From: Pseudomonas sp. MRSN 12121 | Lineage (GTDB): Bacteria; Pseudomonadota; Gammaproteobacteria; Pseudomonadales; Pseudomonadaceae | Direction: 5' to 3' | Assembly: GCF_000931465.1 (NCBI RefSeq) | Contig: NZ_CP010892.1 | Location: forward strand, 6,471,388-6,535,387 | DNA length: 64,000 nt | Shown here: positions 33,333-42,062 of the stretch, piece after piece | Layout of the letters: every line of letters begins with the position of its first letter | How positions within the stretch are numbered: position 1 is the stretch's first letter | Program-made: the position numbers and the translations under genes | Notes under the pieces: generated by a model | Seen by the model: the letters and a program-made list of their open reading frames with translations, nothing else | Databases searched by the model: none | Told to the model about the DNA's origin: nothing

Positions 33333-33632
33333 TCCAGCTCCATTGGAAGGTGATCGAAGGCCGGCGAGTCTAAACCAGCCGGCTGGCTATTTCGCTACCC
33401 AGGCAATCGACACCGTAGAGCGGCCACGGCATTCCTTCCTGACGCCAGCGGTGTAGAATCGCGAGATTCATCGCCAGTCATCCCCCGGCGGGTTTATGAG
33501 CTCAGGCCGAGGCGCGCGGCGATCCCGCGGCGTCATCGGCAGCTTCAGGACACACGGCCATTTCCGGGTGTTCCCAAGGTCAATAGAAGCTCACTCCCCA
33601 TTTGTCACCTGATTAGCCGCCCGGAGTGCTCC
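33333..33632. other. Intergenic region upstream of ilvD
   Basis: About 300 bp between divergent genes. TAGAAT at 33454-33459 is a plausible -10 box, but its -35 is weak (ATTCCT). That would give an ilvD leader of roughly 165 nt. I saw no leader peptide with a run of branched-chain codons and no riboswitch. Confidence 0.45.
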
Positions 33633-35474
33633 ATGCCTGATTACCGCTCGAAAACATCCACCCACGGCCGCAACATGGCCGGCGCCCGCGCACTGTGGCG
33701 CGCCACGGGGATGAAGGATGACGACTTCAAGAAGCCGATCATCGCCATTGCCAACTCCTTCACCCAGTTCGTCCCGGGCCACGTGCACCTCAAGGATCTG
33801 GGCCAGCTGGTCGCCCGCGAAATCGAACGCGCCGGCGGCGTGGCCAAGGAATTCAACACCATCGCCGTGGATGACGGCATCGCCATGGGCCACGACGGCA
33901 TGCTCTATTCGCTGCCGAGCCGCGAGATCATCGCCGACTCCGTGGAGTACATGGTCAACGCTCACTGCGCCGACGCCATCGTCTGCATCTCCAACTGCGA
34001 CAAGATCACCCCCGGCATGCTGATGGCCGCCCTGCGCCTGAACATCCCGGTGATCTTCGTTTCCGGCGGCCCGATGGAAGCCGGCAAGACCAAGCTCGCC
34101 TCCCACGGCCTCGACCTGGTCGACGCCATGGTGATCGCCGCCGACTCCAGCGCCTCTGACGAGAAGGTCGCCGAGTACGAGCGCAGCGCCTGCCCGACCT
34201 GCGGTTCCTGCTCCGGCATGTTCACCGCCAACTCGATGAACTGCCTGACCGAAGCCCTGGGCCTCGCCCTGCCGGGCAACGGTTCGACCCTGGCCACCCA
34301 CAGCGACCGCGAGCAGCTGTTCCTGCAGGCTGGCCGCACCATCGTCGAGCTGTGCAAGCGCTACTACGGCGACAACGATGAGTCGGTGCTGCCGCGCAAT
34401 ATCGCCAACTTCAAGGCGTTCGAGAACGCCATGATGCTCGACATCGCCATGGGCGGCTCGACCAACACCATCCTGCACCTGCTGGCCGCGGCCCAGGAAG
34501 CCGAGATCGATTTCGACCTGCGCGACATCGATCGCCTGTCGCGCAGCGTGCCGCAGCTGTGCAAGGTGGCGCCGAACATCCAGAAGTACCACATGGAAGA
34601 CGTGCACCGCGCCGGCGGCATCTTCAGCATCCTCGGCTCCCTGGCCCGCGGCGGCCTGCTGCACACCGACCTGCCGACCGTGCACAGCCGCAGCATGGAG
34701 GAAGCCATCGCCAAGTGGGACATCACCCAGACCACGGATGAAGCCGTGCACCACTTCTTCAAGGCGGGCCCGGCCGGCATCCCGACCCAGACTGCGTTCA
34801 GCCAGTCGACCCGCTGGCCGAGCCTGGACGACGACCGTGAAAACGGCTGCATCCGCAGCGTCGAGCACGCCTACTCGAAAGAAGGCGGCCTGGCCGTGCT
34901 GTACGGCAATATCGCCCTGGACGGCTGCGTGGTGAAGACCGCCGGCGTCGACGAGTCGATCCATGTCTTCGAAGGCAACGCGAAGATCTTCGAAAGCCAG
35001 GACAGTGCGGTACGCGGCATCCTCGCCGACGAAGTGAAGGAAGGCGATATCGTCATCATTCGCTACGAAGGTCCGAAAGGCGGCCCGGGCATGCAGGAAA
35101 TGCTGTACCCGACCTCCTACCTGAAGTCCAAGGGCCTGGGCAAAGCCTGCGCCCTGCTGACCGACGGCCGCTTCTCCGGCGGCACCTCGGGCCTGTCCAT
35201 CGGCCACGCCTCGCCGGAAGCCGCCGCGGGCGGCGCCATCGGCCTGGTGCAGGACGGCGACAAGGTGCTGATCGACATTCCGAACCGCTCGATCAACCTG
35301 CTGGTCAGCGACGAGGAACTGGCGGCACGCCGTGTCGAACAGGACAAGAAGGGCTGGAAGCCGGCGGAAAAACGCCCACGCAAGGTGACCACGGCCCTGA
35401 AAGCCTACGCCCTGCTGGCCACCAGCGCCGACAAGGGCGCCGTGCGCAACAAGGCGCTGCTCGACGGCCTGTGA
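33633..35474 (+). CDS. ilvD: Dihydroxy-acid dehydratase
   Basis: 613 residues. Dehydrates 2,3-dihydroxy-isovalerate and -3-methylvalerate in valine and isoleucine synthesis. Iron-sulfur ligands appear in SNCDKITPGMLMA and in CPTCGSCSGMFTANSMNCL; the C-terminal active-site region has TDGRFSGGTSGLSIGHASPE. Length and motifs are those of the long proteobacterial form. Ends at a strong terminator. Together with ilvA in this window it serves branched-chain amino acid synthesis, although the two genes are far apart. Confidence 0.98.
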   Translation: MPDYRSKTSTHGRNMAGARALWRATGMKDDDFKKPIIAIANSFTQFVPGHVHLKDLGQLVAREIERAGGVAKEFNTIAVDDGIAMGHDGMLYSLPSREIIADSVEYMVNAHCADAIVCISNCDKITPGMLMAALRLNIPVIFVSGGPMEAGKTKLASHGLDLVDAMVIAADSSASDEKVAEYERSACPTCGSCSGMFTANSMNCLTEALGLALPGNGSTLATHSDREQLFLQAGRTIVELCKRYYGDNDESVLPRNIANFKAFENAMMLDIAMGGSTNTILHLLAAAQEAEIDFDLRDIDRLSRSVPQLCKVAPNIQKYHMEDVHRAGGIFSILGSLARGGLLHTDLPTVHSRSMEEAIAKWDITQTTDEAVHHFFKAGPAGIPTQTAFSQSTRWPSLDDDRENGCIRSVEHAYSKEGGLAVLYGNIALDGCVVKTAGVDESIHVFEGNAKIFESQDSAVRGILADEVKEGDIVIIRYEGPKGGPGMQEMLYPTSYLKSKGLGKACALLTDGRFSGGTSGLSIGHASPEAAAGGAIGLVQDGDKVLIDIPNRSINLLVSDEELAARRVEQDKKGWKPAEKRPRKVTTALKAYALLATSADKGAVRNKALLDGL

Positions 35475-35492
35475 TCGTCAGCCGCTGAAATG

Positions 35493-35524
35493 AAAATGCC
35501 CCGCCAAGTGCGGGGCATTTTTTT
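35493..35524 (+). terminator. ilvD terminator
   Basis: AAAATGCCCCGC (35493-35504), loop CAAGT, GCGGGGCATTTT (35510-35521), continuing into a 7-T run. The preceding A-run could also let it act on the opposite strand. Confidence 0.93.
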
Positions 35525-35551
35525 GCCTGGAGATCGACCTCTGCGAGGCCT

Positions 35552-35629
35552 ATCGCGGGCAAGTCGGATCGCCGCCCGCTCGCTCCTACAGACGCCACTG
35601 ATCACGTAGGAGCGAGGCTTGCCCGCGAT
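35552..35629. repeat. REPIN, asymmetric (long left arm, short right arm)
   Basis: Left arm 35552-35590 carries the insert (AAGTCGGATCGCCGCCCG); the right arm, 35605-35629, is the short type. It is preceded at 35535-35548 by CGACCTCTGCGAGG, also found in front of another copy at 43771. Between convergent ilvD and pchP. Confidence 0.9.
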
Positions 35630-35645
35630 AGGGTCCAACCCGCCG

Positions 35646-36701
35646 TTACTGGATGTCTTCAGGCTTGACGATCACCCAGTTCTTGTCCGCCGTCACCGGC
35701 AGGCCTTCCTTGGCCTGGGCCGCGGCGTGCTTGGCCATCATGCCGTTGAGCTGGGTCATGTACTTGTCCTTGCGGTTGATCCACAGGTGGATGCCGCCCT
35801 TGGCCACGTCGACATCGTGGAACAGCATGTAGCCGTCGCTGGTCGGGGTGTCGCCGCCCACCAGCACCGGTTTTTTCCACTCGTCGATGTAGGTCAGGAT
35901 CGCCGCGTGCTTGCCGGCCATCCAGGTGGCCGGGGTCCACAGGTAGGGGGTCAGTTCCAGGCCGAGGTTGGCCTTCTCGTCATATTTGCCGGCGGTGATC
36001 TGCTTGCGCGCGGTGGTCAGCTCGCCGGTCTTGCGATCCTTGAGCAGGGTGGTAACGCCAATGACGTTCTGCGGCTTGACGTTGTAGCCGTACTTCGGAT
36101 CGGACGCGACCATGCGCACCAGTTCCTCGGAAGCGGCGGTCATCACGTAGACCTCGATGCCGTTCTCCATCAGCTTGTTGTACAGCTCGGTCTGGCCGGT
36201 GAAGACTTTCGGCGGGTTGACCTCGGTGCTCTTGACCGCGTCGCCTTCGTAATAGGTGACCGGCACCGGCTTGCCGGAAGCCATCAGCTCGTCCACGTAG
36301 CCCTTGAGCTCCTTGAGGGTGAAGCCGGAGAACACCTGCGCCACCCAGGGGTAGCAGACCATGTCGTCGACTTCGCAGAGGCGGTAGTAATAGCTGAAGA
36401 GGCTTTCCTTGTGCTCGGCGGTGTCCTTGAACGGCATCAGCTTCAGGGAGGGATCGAGCTTGTCGCGGGTGATCAGGCCCTTGTTCTCCATGAACGGCAA
36501 CAGCGACTCTTCCAGGTCGTAGCGGTAACTGGTGTTGTCCATGTCGAACACCGCGTAGTTACCCTTGTTGGCGTTGGCCGCGATCATCGCGTCCAGCTGC
36601 TTGGCCTGGTCCGCGGGCCAGTGTTTCAGGTCGGTGGCAAGGGCCTGGCCGGCAAGGCCCAGGCAGAGTGCGGCAGCCAGAAATGTCGGAGCGAGTTTCA
36701 T
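35646..36701 (-). CDS. pchP: Phosphorylcholine phosphatase (HAD family)
   Basis: 351 residues. Signal peptide MKLAPTFLAAALCLGLAGQALA, so periplasmic. HAD motif I is FDMDNTSYRYD (nucleophile Asp about residue 52), motif II EVYVMTAASEE (Thr/Ser), and the C-terminal acidic motif is in VLVGGDTPTSDGYML. This arrangement and the DMDNT sequence match Pseudomonas PchP, which frees phosphate from phosphorylcholine (and ethanolamine phosphate) outside the cytoplasm. Some HAD relatives differ only in substrate, so the assignment is good but not proven. Confidence 0.88.
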   Translation of the reverse strand: MKLAPTFLAAALCLGLAGQALATDLKHWPADQAKQLDAMIAANANKGNYAVFDMDNTSYRYDLEESLLPFMENKGLITRDKLDPSLKLMPFKDTAEHKESLFSYYYRLCEVDDMVCYPWVAQVFSGFTLKELKGYVDELMASGKPVPVTYYEGDAVKSTEVNPPKVFTGQTELYNKLMENGIEVYVMTAASEELVRMVASDPKYGYNVKPQNVIGVTTLLKDRKTGELTTARKQITAGKYDEKANLGLELTPYLWTPATWMAGKHAAILTYIDEWKKPVLVGGDTPTSDGYMLFHDVDVAKGGIHLWINRKDKYMTQLNGMMAKHAAAQAKEGLPVTADKNWVIVKPEDIQ

Positions 36702-36941
36702 CGGCGTTTTCTCCCTGATTGAAAGAGCTCGACGCTAACAAATCGCTGTGACAATTCTCGCCTGTGGGCGACCGTGCGCGTCCTGATTCCGCCACCGGCA
36801 TGCGCCTGAGCGTCAACGCCTTATTCCAAAAACGACAGTCGCCATGCGTTTTTGGTATTAATTCATTAGATATCAAGCTGTTAGGCTTGCCGGTTCGCAA
36901 TCGCCGCCATACGCGATTGGCACAAGTCTTATGGAGCCTCA

Positions 36942-38333
36942 ATGAACCTGCCGCTGATCCTCAATCTGCTGGTGTTCCTGGCCTTGCTGCTGGGCCTGGC
37001 ACAAACCCGTCACACCACCTGGAGCCTGGCGAAAAAAGTCCTGCTGGCCCTGGTGCTGGGCGTGGTCTTCGGTGTGGCCCTGCACAGCCTTTACGGTGCC
37101 GGTAACCCAGTCCTGAAAACCTCCATCGCCTGGTTCGACCTGGTGGGCAACGGTTATGTGCAACTGCTGCAGATGATCGTGATCCCGCTGGTATTCGCCT
37201 CGATCCTCAGTGCCGTGGCGCGGCTGCACAACGCCTCGTCCCTGGGCAAGATCAGCTTCCTGACCATCGGCACCCTGCTGTTCACCACCGCCATCGCGGC
37301 GGTGATCGGCATTGCCCTGACCAACCTGTTCGGCCTGACCGCCGAAGGGCTGGTGGCCGGCACCCAGGAAATGGCCCGCCTGCAAGTGATCCAGAGCGAT
37401 TACGCGGGCAAGGTCGCCGACCTGAATATCCCGCAGCTGCTGCTGTCGTTCATCCCGTCGAACCCCTTCGCCGACCTGGCCCGGGCCAAGCCGACCTCGA
37501 TCATCAGCGTGGTGATCTTCGCGGCATTCCTGGGCATCGCCGCCCTGCAACTGCTCAAGGACGACGTGGAAAAGGGCCAGAAAGTGGTCAACGCCATCGA
37601 CACCCTGCAAGCCTGGGTCACCCGCCTGGTGCGCCTGGTGATGAAGCTGACCCCCTACGGCGTGCTGGCGCTGATGACCAAGGTGGTCGCCAGCTCCAAC
37701 CTGCAGGACATCATCAAGCTCGGCAGTTTCGTGGTGGTGTCGTACATCGGCCTGGGCCTGATGTTCGTGGTCCATGGCCTGCTGGTGTCGCTGGCCGGGA
37801 TCAACCCGCTGCGCTTCTTCCGCAAGGTCTGGCCGGTGCTGACCTTCGCCTTCACCAGCCGCTCCAGCGCTGCGACCATCCCGCTGAGTATCGAGGCGCA
37901 GACCAGCCGCCTGGGGATTCCGCAGTCCATCGCCAGCTTCGCCGCCTCGTTCGGCGCGACCATCGGCCAGAACGGCTGCGCAGGCCTGTACCCGGCAATG
38001 CTGGCGGTGATGGTGGCGCCGACCGTGGGCATCAACCCTCTGGACCCGCTGTGGATCGCCACCCTAGTGGCCATCGTGACCCTGAGCTCGGCCGGCGTGG
38101 CCGGGGTGGGCGGCGGCGCGACCTTCGCCGCGCTGATCGTGCTGCCGGCCATGGGCTTGCCGGTTTCCCTGGTGGCGCTGCTGATTTCGGTGGAACCGCT
38201 GATCGACATGGGCCGCACCGCGCTGAACGTCAGCGGTTCGATGACCGCCGGTGCGATCACCAGCCAGATCATGCAGCAGACCGATAAAGAAAAGCTCGAT
38301 GCCGATGAGCATGCGGAGCTGGCGCAGGCCTGA
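36942..38333 (+). CDS. tcyP: L-cystine transporter TcyP (dicarboxylate/amino acid:cation symporter family)
   Basis: 463 residues, about the length of E. coli TcyP (YdjN). Eight or so membrane helices plus re-entrant loops of the DAACS fold; LLQMIVIPLVFASILSAV, RSSAATIPLSIEAQ and SFGATIGQNGCAGLYPAML are the substrate-site segments. Imports cystine in symport with cations. Divergent from pchP over 240 bp; a weak promoter-like TTGCCG-N17-TACGCG lies upstream. A perfect hairpin follows the stop codon. Confidence 0.9.
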   Translation: MNLPLILNLLVFLALLLGLAQTRHTTWSLAKKVLLALVLGVVFGVALHSLYGAGNPVLKTSIAWFDLVGNGYVQLLQMIVIPLVFASILSAVARLHNASSLGKISFLTIGTLLFTTAIAAVIGIALTNLFGLTAEGLVAGTQEMARLQVIQSDYAGKVADLNIPQLLLSFIPSNPFADLARAKPTSIISVVIFAAFLGIAALQLLKDDVEKGQKVVNAIDTLQAWVTRLVRLVMKLTPYGVLALMTKVVASSNLQDIIKLGSFVVVSYIGLGLMFVVHGLLVSLAGINPLRFFRKVWPVLTFAFTSRSSAATIPLSIEAQTSRLGIPQSIASFAASFGATIGQNGCAGLYPAMLAVMVAPTVGINPLDPLWIATLVAIVTLSSAGVAGVGGGATFAALIVLPAMGLPVSLVALLISVEPLIDMGRTALNVSGSMTAGAITSQIMQQTDKEKLDADEHAELAQA

Positions 38334-38341
38334 TCGTCCAG

Positions 38342-38368
38342 CCCCGCTCCGGACTCCCCGGAGCGGGG
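38342..38368 (+). terminator. Terminator-like hairpin after tcyP
   Basis: CCCCGCTCCGG (38342-38352), loop ACTCC, CCGGAGCGGGG (38358-38368), an 11-bp perfect stem 9 bp after the stop codon. Only two T residues follow, so termination may be weak or Rho-assisted. Confidence 0.7.
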
Positions 38369-38376
38369 TTACGACC

Positions 38377-38572
38377 GTAGCTCTGTAGCTCTGTAGTTCT
38401 GTAGCCGCTGCCGAGCCTGCGAGGCTGCGATCGGCTGCGAAGCAGTCGTAAAACCGGACAATCCATTCTTCCTGGAAAACCGCGTGCTCAGGTTTTGCGA
38501 GGACTTCGTCCTCGATCGCAGCCTCGCTCCGCTCGGCAGCGGCTACAGGGCTACAGGGCTACAGGGCTACAG
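38377..38572. repeat. Large inverted repeat with 8-bp tandem arrays at both ends
   Basis: Outer arms CTGTAGCCGCTGCCGAG (38399-38415) and CTCGGCAGCGGCTACAG (38532-38548) are perfect; inner arms CGAGGCTGCGATCG (38420-38433) and CGATCGCAGCCTCG (38513-38526) also pair. The left end is extended by an imperfect 8-mer array GTAGCTCT (38377-38408), the right end by four exact GGCTACAG (38541-38572). A second copy without expansion is at 47875-48010. It abuts the folA stop codon. Confidence 0.9.
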
Positions 38573-38574
38573 GG

Positions 38575-39087
38575 TTAAACCCGTTCCCAGACTTCGAAGT
38601 TGTAGGCCGGCTTGTCGGCTTCCGCCGGGTTCGGCACGTTCGACACCCGTTGCCACTGGTTCAGATCGAACTCCGGAAACCATGCATCGCCTTCCGGGCT
38701 CAAGGCCACGCGGGTCAGGTACAGGCGATCGGCCTGTTCCAGCCCTTGCGCATACAGCTGCGCGCCACCGATCAGCATCAGCTCGCCAACGCCCTGCTCC
38801 AGCGCCCACTGCTCGGCTCGCGCCACTGCCGTGTCCAGCGACGGGTACACCTCGGCGCCTTCCAGGCGCAGATCGGCCTGGCGGCTGACCACGATGTTCA
38901 GCCGTCCCGGCAGCGGGCGGCCCAGCGAATCCCAGGTCTTGCGCCCCATGATGATCGGCTTGCCCAGGGTGGTGGCCTTGAAATATTTGAAGTCCCCCGG
39001 CAAGTGCCAGGGCATGCTGTTGTCGACGCCGATCACGCGGTTTTCACCGAGGGCCGCGATCAGGCTGAGGGGGAGAGTTTTTTTCAT
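38575..39087 (-). CDS. folA: Dihydrofolate reductase
   Basis: 170 residues. Reduces dihydrofolate to tetrahydrofolate with NADPH; works with ThyA, also in this window. LIAALGENRVIGVDNSMPWH (with the active-site MPWHLPGD), IIMGRKTWDSLGRPLPGR and ELMLIGGAQLYAQG are the classic DHFR blocks; the acidic residue in LPGDFKYFK is present. Nothing suggests a trimethoprim-resistant variant from transfer; it reads as the chromosomal enzyme. Confidence 0.97.
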   Translation of the reverse strand: MKKTLPLSLIAALGENRVIGVDNSMPWHLPGDFKYFKATTLGKPIIMGRKTWDSLGRPLPGRLNIVVSRQADLRLEGAEVYPSLDTAVARAEQWALEQGVGELMLIGGAQLYAQGLEQADRLYLTRVALSPEGDAWFPEFDLNQWQRVSNVPNPAEADKPAYNFEVWERV

Positions 39088-39183
39088 GCCGGCGAGGATA
39101 CCAGAGGCTCGGCGCCCCGCAACGTACCCCGATCGGCGTGACAGCGGTTATGCTCACCCCTCATTTGAGCAACGGAATGACGC

Positions 39184-40563
39184 GTGAGCGAACTGACCCC
39201 ACTGGAAAAACTCTGGCTCACCGAAGCCATCCGCCTGCGTGAAGAACAGGCCGGCGCCCTGGAGGACCAGGAAGCCAATCGCCTGGCCCGCAGCGCGGGT
39301 GGCGACCTGGCGAGCCGCATCCAATACCGCGCGCTGTGGCTGGCCGAACGCGACGGCCTGGCCGCGGCCCTGCGCCACTGGACCCAGGGCGCGCGCCTGG
39401 CGCTGATACTGCTGGCACTGCTGGCCCTGGTCAGCGGCGCCGGCCTGGCCTTCGCCGCCCTGGGCGACGGGCAAACCCCGGTCAATGTGTTCTGGGCCCT
39501 GGGCAGCCTGCTCGGCCTCAACCTGCTTCTGCTGCTGGGCTGGGTGCTGGGCCTGTTGTTCGCCGGCGAACACGGCGCCAGTCTCGGCCGCCTGTGGCTG
39601 TGGCTCAGCGCCAGGCTCGCCCGCGACGCCAAGGCCGCGCAACTGGCGCCCGCCCTGCTGCTGTTGCTGCAACGGCGCAAACTCAATCGCTGGGCCATCG
39701 GCACCCTGGTCCACGGCCTGTGGCTGCTGGCCCTGCTCAGCGCCGTGGCGATCCTGCTGATGCTGCTGATCACCCGGCGCTACGGGTTCTACTGGGAAAG
39801 CACCCTGCTCGGCGCAGATGCCTTCGTGGCGATCACCAATGCCCTCAGCGCCTTGCCTCGCGCCATAGGTTTCGGGATGCCGACCGTAGAGATGATTCAG
39901 GCCAGCACCCGGGACGTTTACAACACTGAACAGGTGCGCCAGATGTGGGCCATCTGGCTGGTGGCCTCGCTGATCATTTACGGCGTGCTGCCGCGCCTGC
40001 TGCTGATGCTGTTCTGCCGCTGGCGCTGGAAGCACGGCCAGGCGCGCCTGCGGCTGGACCTCAACCTGCCCGGCTACAGCGCGTTGCGCGAAGCCTTGAT
40101 GCCCAGCAGCGAACGCCTGGGGATCAACGATGCCGCCCCCGAACGGCTGCACCGTGTCGAAGGCGGTGCCAGCACCCTGGACAGCGCTGGCGCCCTGCTG
40201 GTGGCCATCGAGCTGGACGACCAGCGCCCCTGGCCACCGCAATTGCCGGCCACGGTGAAAGACGCCGGCATCCTCGACAGCCGCGAATCGCGCAACCGGC
40301 TGCTGGAACAGATGAGCCGCTTTCCCCCGGCGCGCCTGGCCATCGCCTGCGATCCGCGCCGCTCGCCGGACCGCGGCAGCCTGGCATTGATCGCCGAGCT
40401 CGCCCGCAGCGCCAGCGCCACCCGGGTCTGGCTGCTGCAGGCGCCTGCGGGCCAGGCCCTGGATGCCGAACGCCTGGGCGACTGGCATGCGGCCCTGCAA
40501 CAACTGGAGCTGCCATTCGCCGATTGCGCACCGCTGAACTGGCTGGAGACCGGGCATGACTGA
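39184..40563 (+). CDS. DUF2868 membrane protein
   Basis: 459 residues from a GTG at 39184. Cytoplasmic N-terminus (about 70 residues), a helix pair around residues 75-120, another pair around 175-200 and 255-280, then a soluble C-terminal domain of about 175 residues. DUF2868 recognised from LTPLEKLWLTEAIRLREEQ and the paired downstream gene. Function unknown. Overlaps the DUF3482 GTPase by 8 bp, so the two are translationally coupled. Confidence 0.85.
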   Translation: MSELTPLEKLWLTEAIRLREEQAGALEDQEANRLARSAGGDLASRIQYRALWLAERDGLAAALRHWTQGARLALILLALLALVSGAGLAFAALGDGQTPVNVFWALGSLLGLNLLLLLGWVLGLLFAGEHGASLGRLWLWLSARLARDAKAAQLAPALLLLLQRRKLNRWAIGTLVHGLWLLALLSAVAILLMLLITRRYGFYWESTLLGADAFVAITNALSALPRAIGFGMPTVEMIQASTRDVYNTEQVRQMWAIWLVASLIIYGVLPRLLLMLFCRWRWKHGQARLRLDLNLPGYSALREALMPSSERLGINDAAPERLHRVEGGASTLDSAGALLVAIELDDQRPWPPQLPATVKDAGILDSRESRNRLLEQMSRFPPARLAIACDPRRSPDRGSLALIAELARSASATRVWLLQAPAGQALDAERLGDWHAALQQLELPFADCAPLNWLETGHD

Positions 40564-41944
40564 CCCCCGCAAGCCCCCCTTGAAGCTGGCAGTGGTCGGC
40601 CACACCAATGTCGGCAAGACCTCCCTGCTGCGCACCCTGACCCGCGATGTCGGGTTCGGCGAGGTGTCCCATCGCCCCAGCACCACCCGCCATGTCGAAG
40701 GGGCGCGGCTGTCGGTGGACGGCGAACCGCTGCTCGACCTGTACGACACCCCCGGCCTGGAAGACGCCATCGCCCTGCTCGACTACCTGGAACGCCTGGA
40801 ACACCCCGGCGAGCGCCTGGACGGCCCGGCGCGGCTGGCGCGGTTTCTCGACGGCAGCGAGGCGCGCCAGCGTTTCGAACAAGAAGCCAAGGTGCTGCGC
40901 CAGTTGCTGGCCTGCGACGCCGGGCTGTATGTGATCGACGCCCGCGAGCCGGTGCTGGCCAAGTACCGCGACGAGCTGGAAGTCCTGGCCGGCTGCGGCA
41001 AGCCGCTGCTGCCGGTGCTGAATTTCGTCAGCAGCGCCAACCACCGGGAGCCAGACTGGCGCGAAGCCCTGGCCCGCCTGGGCCTGCACGCCCTGGTGCG
41101 CTTCGACAGCGTGGCGCCGCCGGAAGACGGCGAGCGGCGGCTGTATGAAAGCCTGGCGCTGCTGCTGGAAAACTCGCGGCCGCAGCTGGAACGCCTGATC
41201 GCCGACCAGCAGGCGCAGCGCGCGGCCCGCCGGCAAAGCGCCGCGCGGCTGATCGCCGAGCTGCTGATCGATTGCGCCGCCTGCCGGCGCAGCGTGGTCA
41301 GCGACGTCGAACAGGAACAGCAGGCCATCGGCGAACTGCGCAAGGCCGTGCGTCAGCGTGAGCAGCGCTGCGTCGAGGCGCTGCTCAAGCTCTACGCGTT
41401 CCGCCCGCAGGATGCCGCCGCCAGTGATCTGCCGCTGCTCGACGGGCGCTGGGGCGATGACCTGTTCAACCCGGAAACCCTCAAGCAGCTCGGGGTGCGG
41501 GTCGGTGGCGGGATCGCCGCCGGGGCGGCGGCCGGGGCTGGCGTCGACCTCCTGGTGGGCGGCCTGACCCTGGGCGCGGCGGCCCTGGCCGGGGCCATCG
41601 CCGGCGGCGCGCTGCAAACCGCGCGCAGCTACGGCAGCCGTCTGCTGGGCAAACTCAAGGGTCAGCGCGAACTGACCGTGGACGACAGCGTGCTGCGCCT
41701 CTTGGCCCTGCGCCAACGGCAATTGGTGCAGGCGCTGGACCGGCGCGGCCATGCGGCGCTGGACAGCATCCAACTGACCACGCCCCAGGACCAGGGCTGG
41801 CGCGAAGGCAAGTTGCCGGAAGCGCTGAACAAGGCCCGGGCCCACCCGCAGTGGTCGTCGCTCAACCCCGGGGCGCGTCCGAGCCAGGCCGAGCGCCAGG
41901 AGCAGATCGAGGTGTTGGCGCAGAAATTGGTGGTCGAGGAGTAG
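40556..41944 (+). CDS. DUF3482 GTPase
   Basis: 462 residues. N-terminal G domain: Walker A VVGHTNVGKTSLLRTL at residues 13-28, switch I Thr in STTRHVEG, DxxG as LYDTPGLEDA. The C-terminal half is DUF3482, with a Gly/Ala-rich hydrophobic hairpin at about residues 310-350 (GGGIAAGAAAGAGVDLLVGG), which could insert into a membrane. Obligate neighbour of the DUF2868 membrane protein. The pair resembles a dynamin- or Era-like GTPase with membrane receptor, but no process is assigned. Confidence 0.88.
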   Translation: MTDPRKPPLKLAVVGHTNVGKTSLLRTLTRDVGFGEVSHRPSTTRHVEGARLSVDGEPLLDLYDTPGLEDAIALLDYLERLEHPGERLDGPARLARFLDGSEARQRFEQEAKVLRQLLACDAGLYVIDAREPVLAKYRDELEVLAGCGKPLLPVLNFVSSANHREPDWREALARLGLHALVRFDSVAPPEDGERRLYESLALLLENSRPQLERLIADQQAQRAARRQSAARLIAELLIDCAACRRSVVSDVEQEQQAIGELRKAVRQREQRCVEALLKLYAFRPQDAAASDLPLLDGRWGDDLFNPETLKQLGVRVGGGIAAGAAAGAGVDLLVGGLTLGAAALAGAIAGGALQTARSYGSRLLGKLKGQRELTVDDSVLRLLALRQRQLVQALDRRGHAALDSIQLTTPQDQGWREGKLPEALNKARAHPQWSSLNPGARPSQAERQEQIEVLAQKLVVEE

Positions 41945-41968
41945 ATCGGCGGCGTTCTCACGGACGCC

Positions 41969-42031
41969 ATCGCGGGCAAGCCTCGCTCCTACAGGTCCGC
42001 CAACCCCGTAGGAGCGAGGCTTGCCCGCGAT
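41969..42031. repeat. REPIN
   Basis: Symmetric pair of short arms between convergent DUF3482 and the PhnZ-like gene; arms 41969-41995 and 42006-42031. Confidence 0.9.
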
Positions 42032-42062
42032 AACCATGGCCCAGGCACCGCAGAACCCCGGA

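Noticed and set aside
40124..42037. 637-codon reverse open frame opposite the DUF2868/DUF3482 genes
   Set aside because: Shadow frame; both forward genes have clear family motifs and coupled starts.
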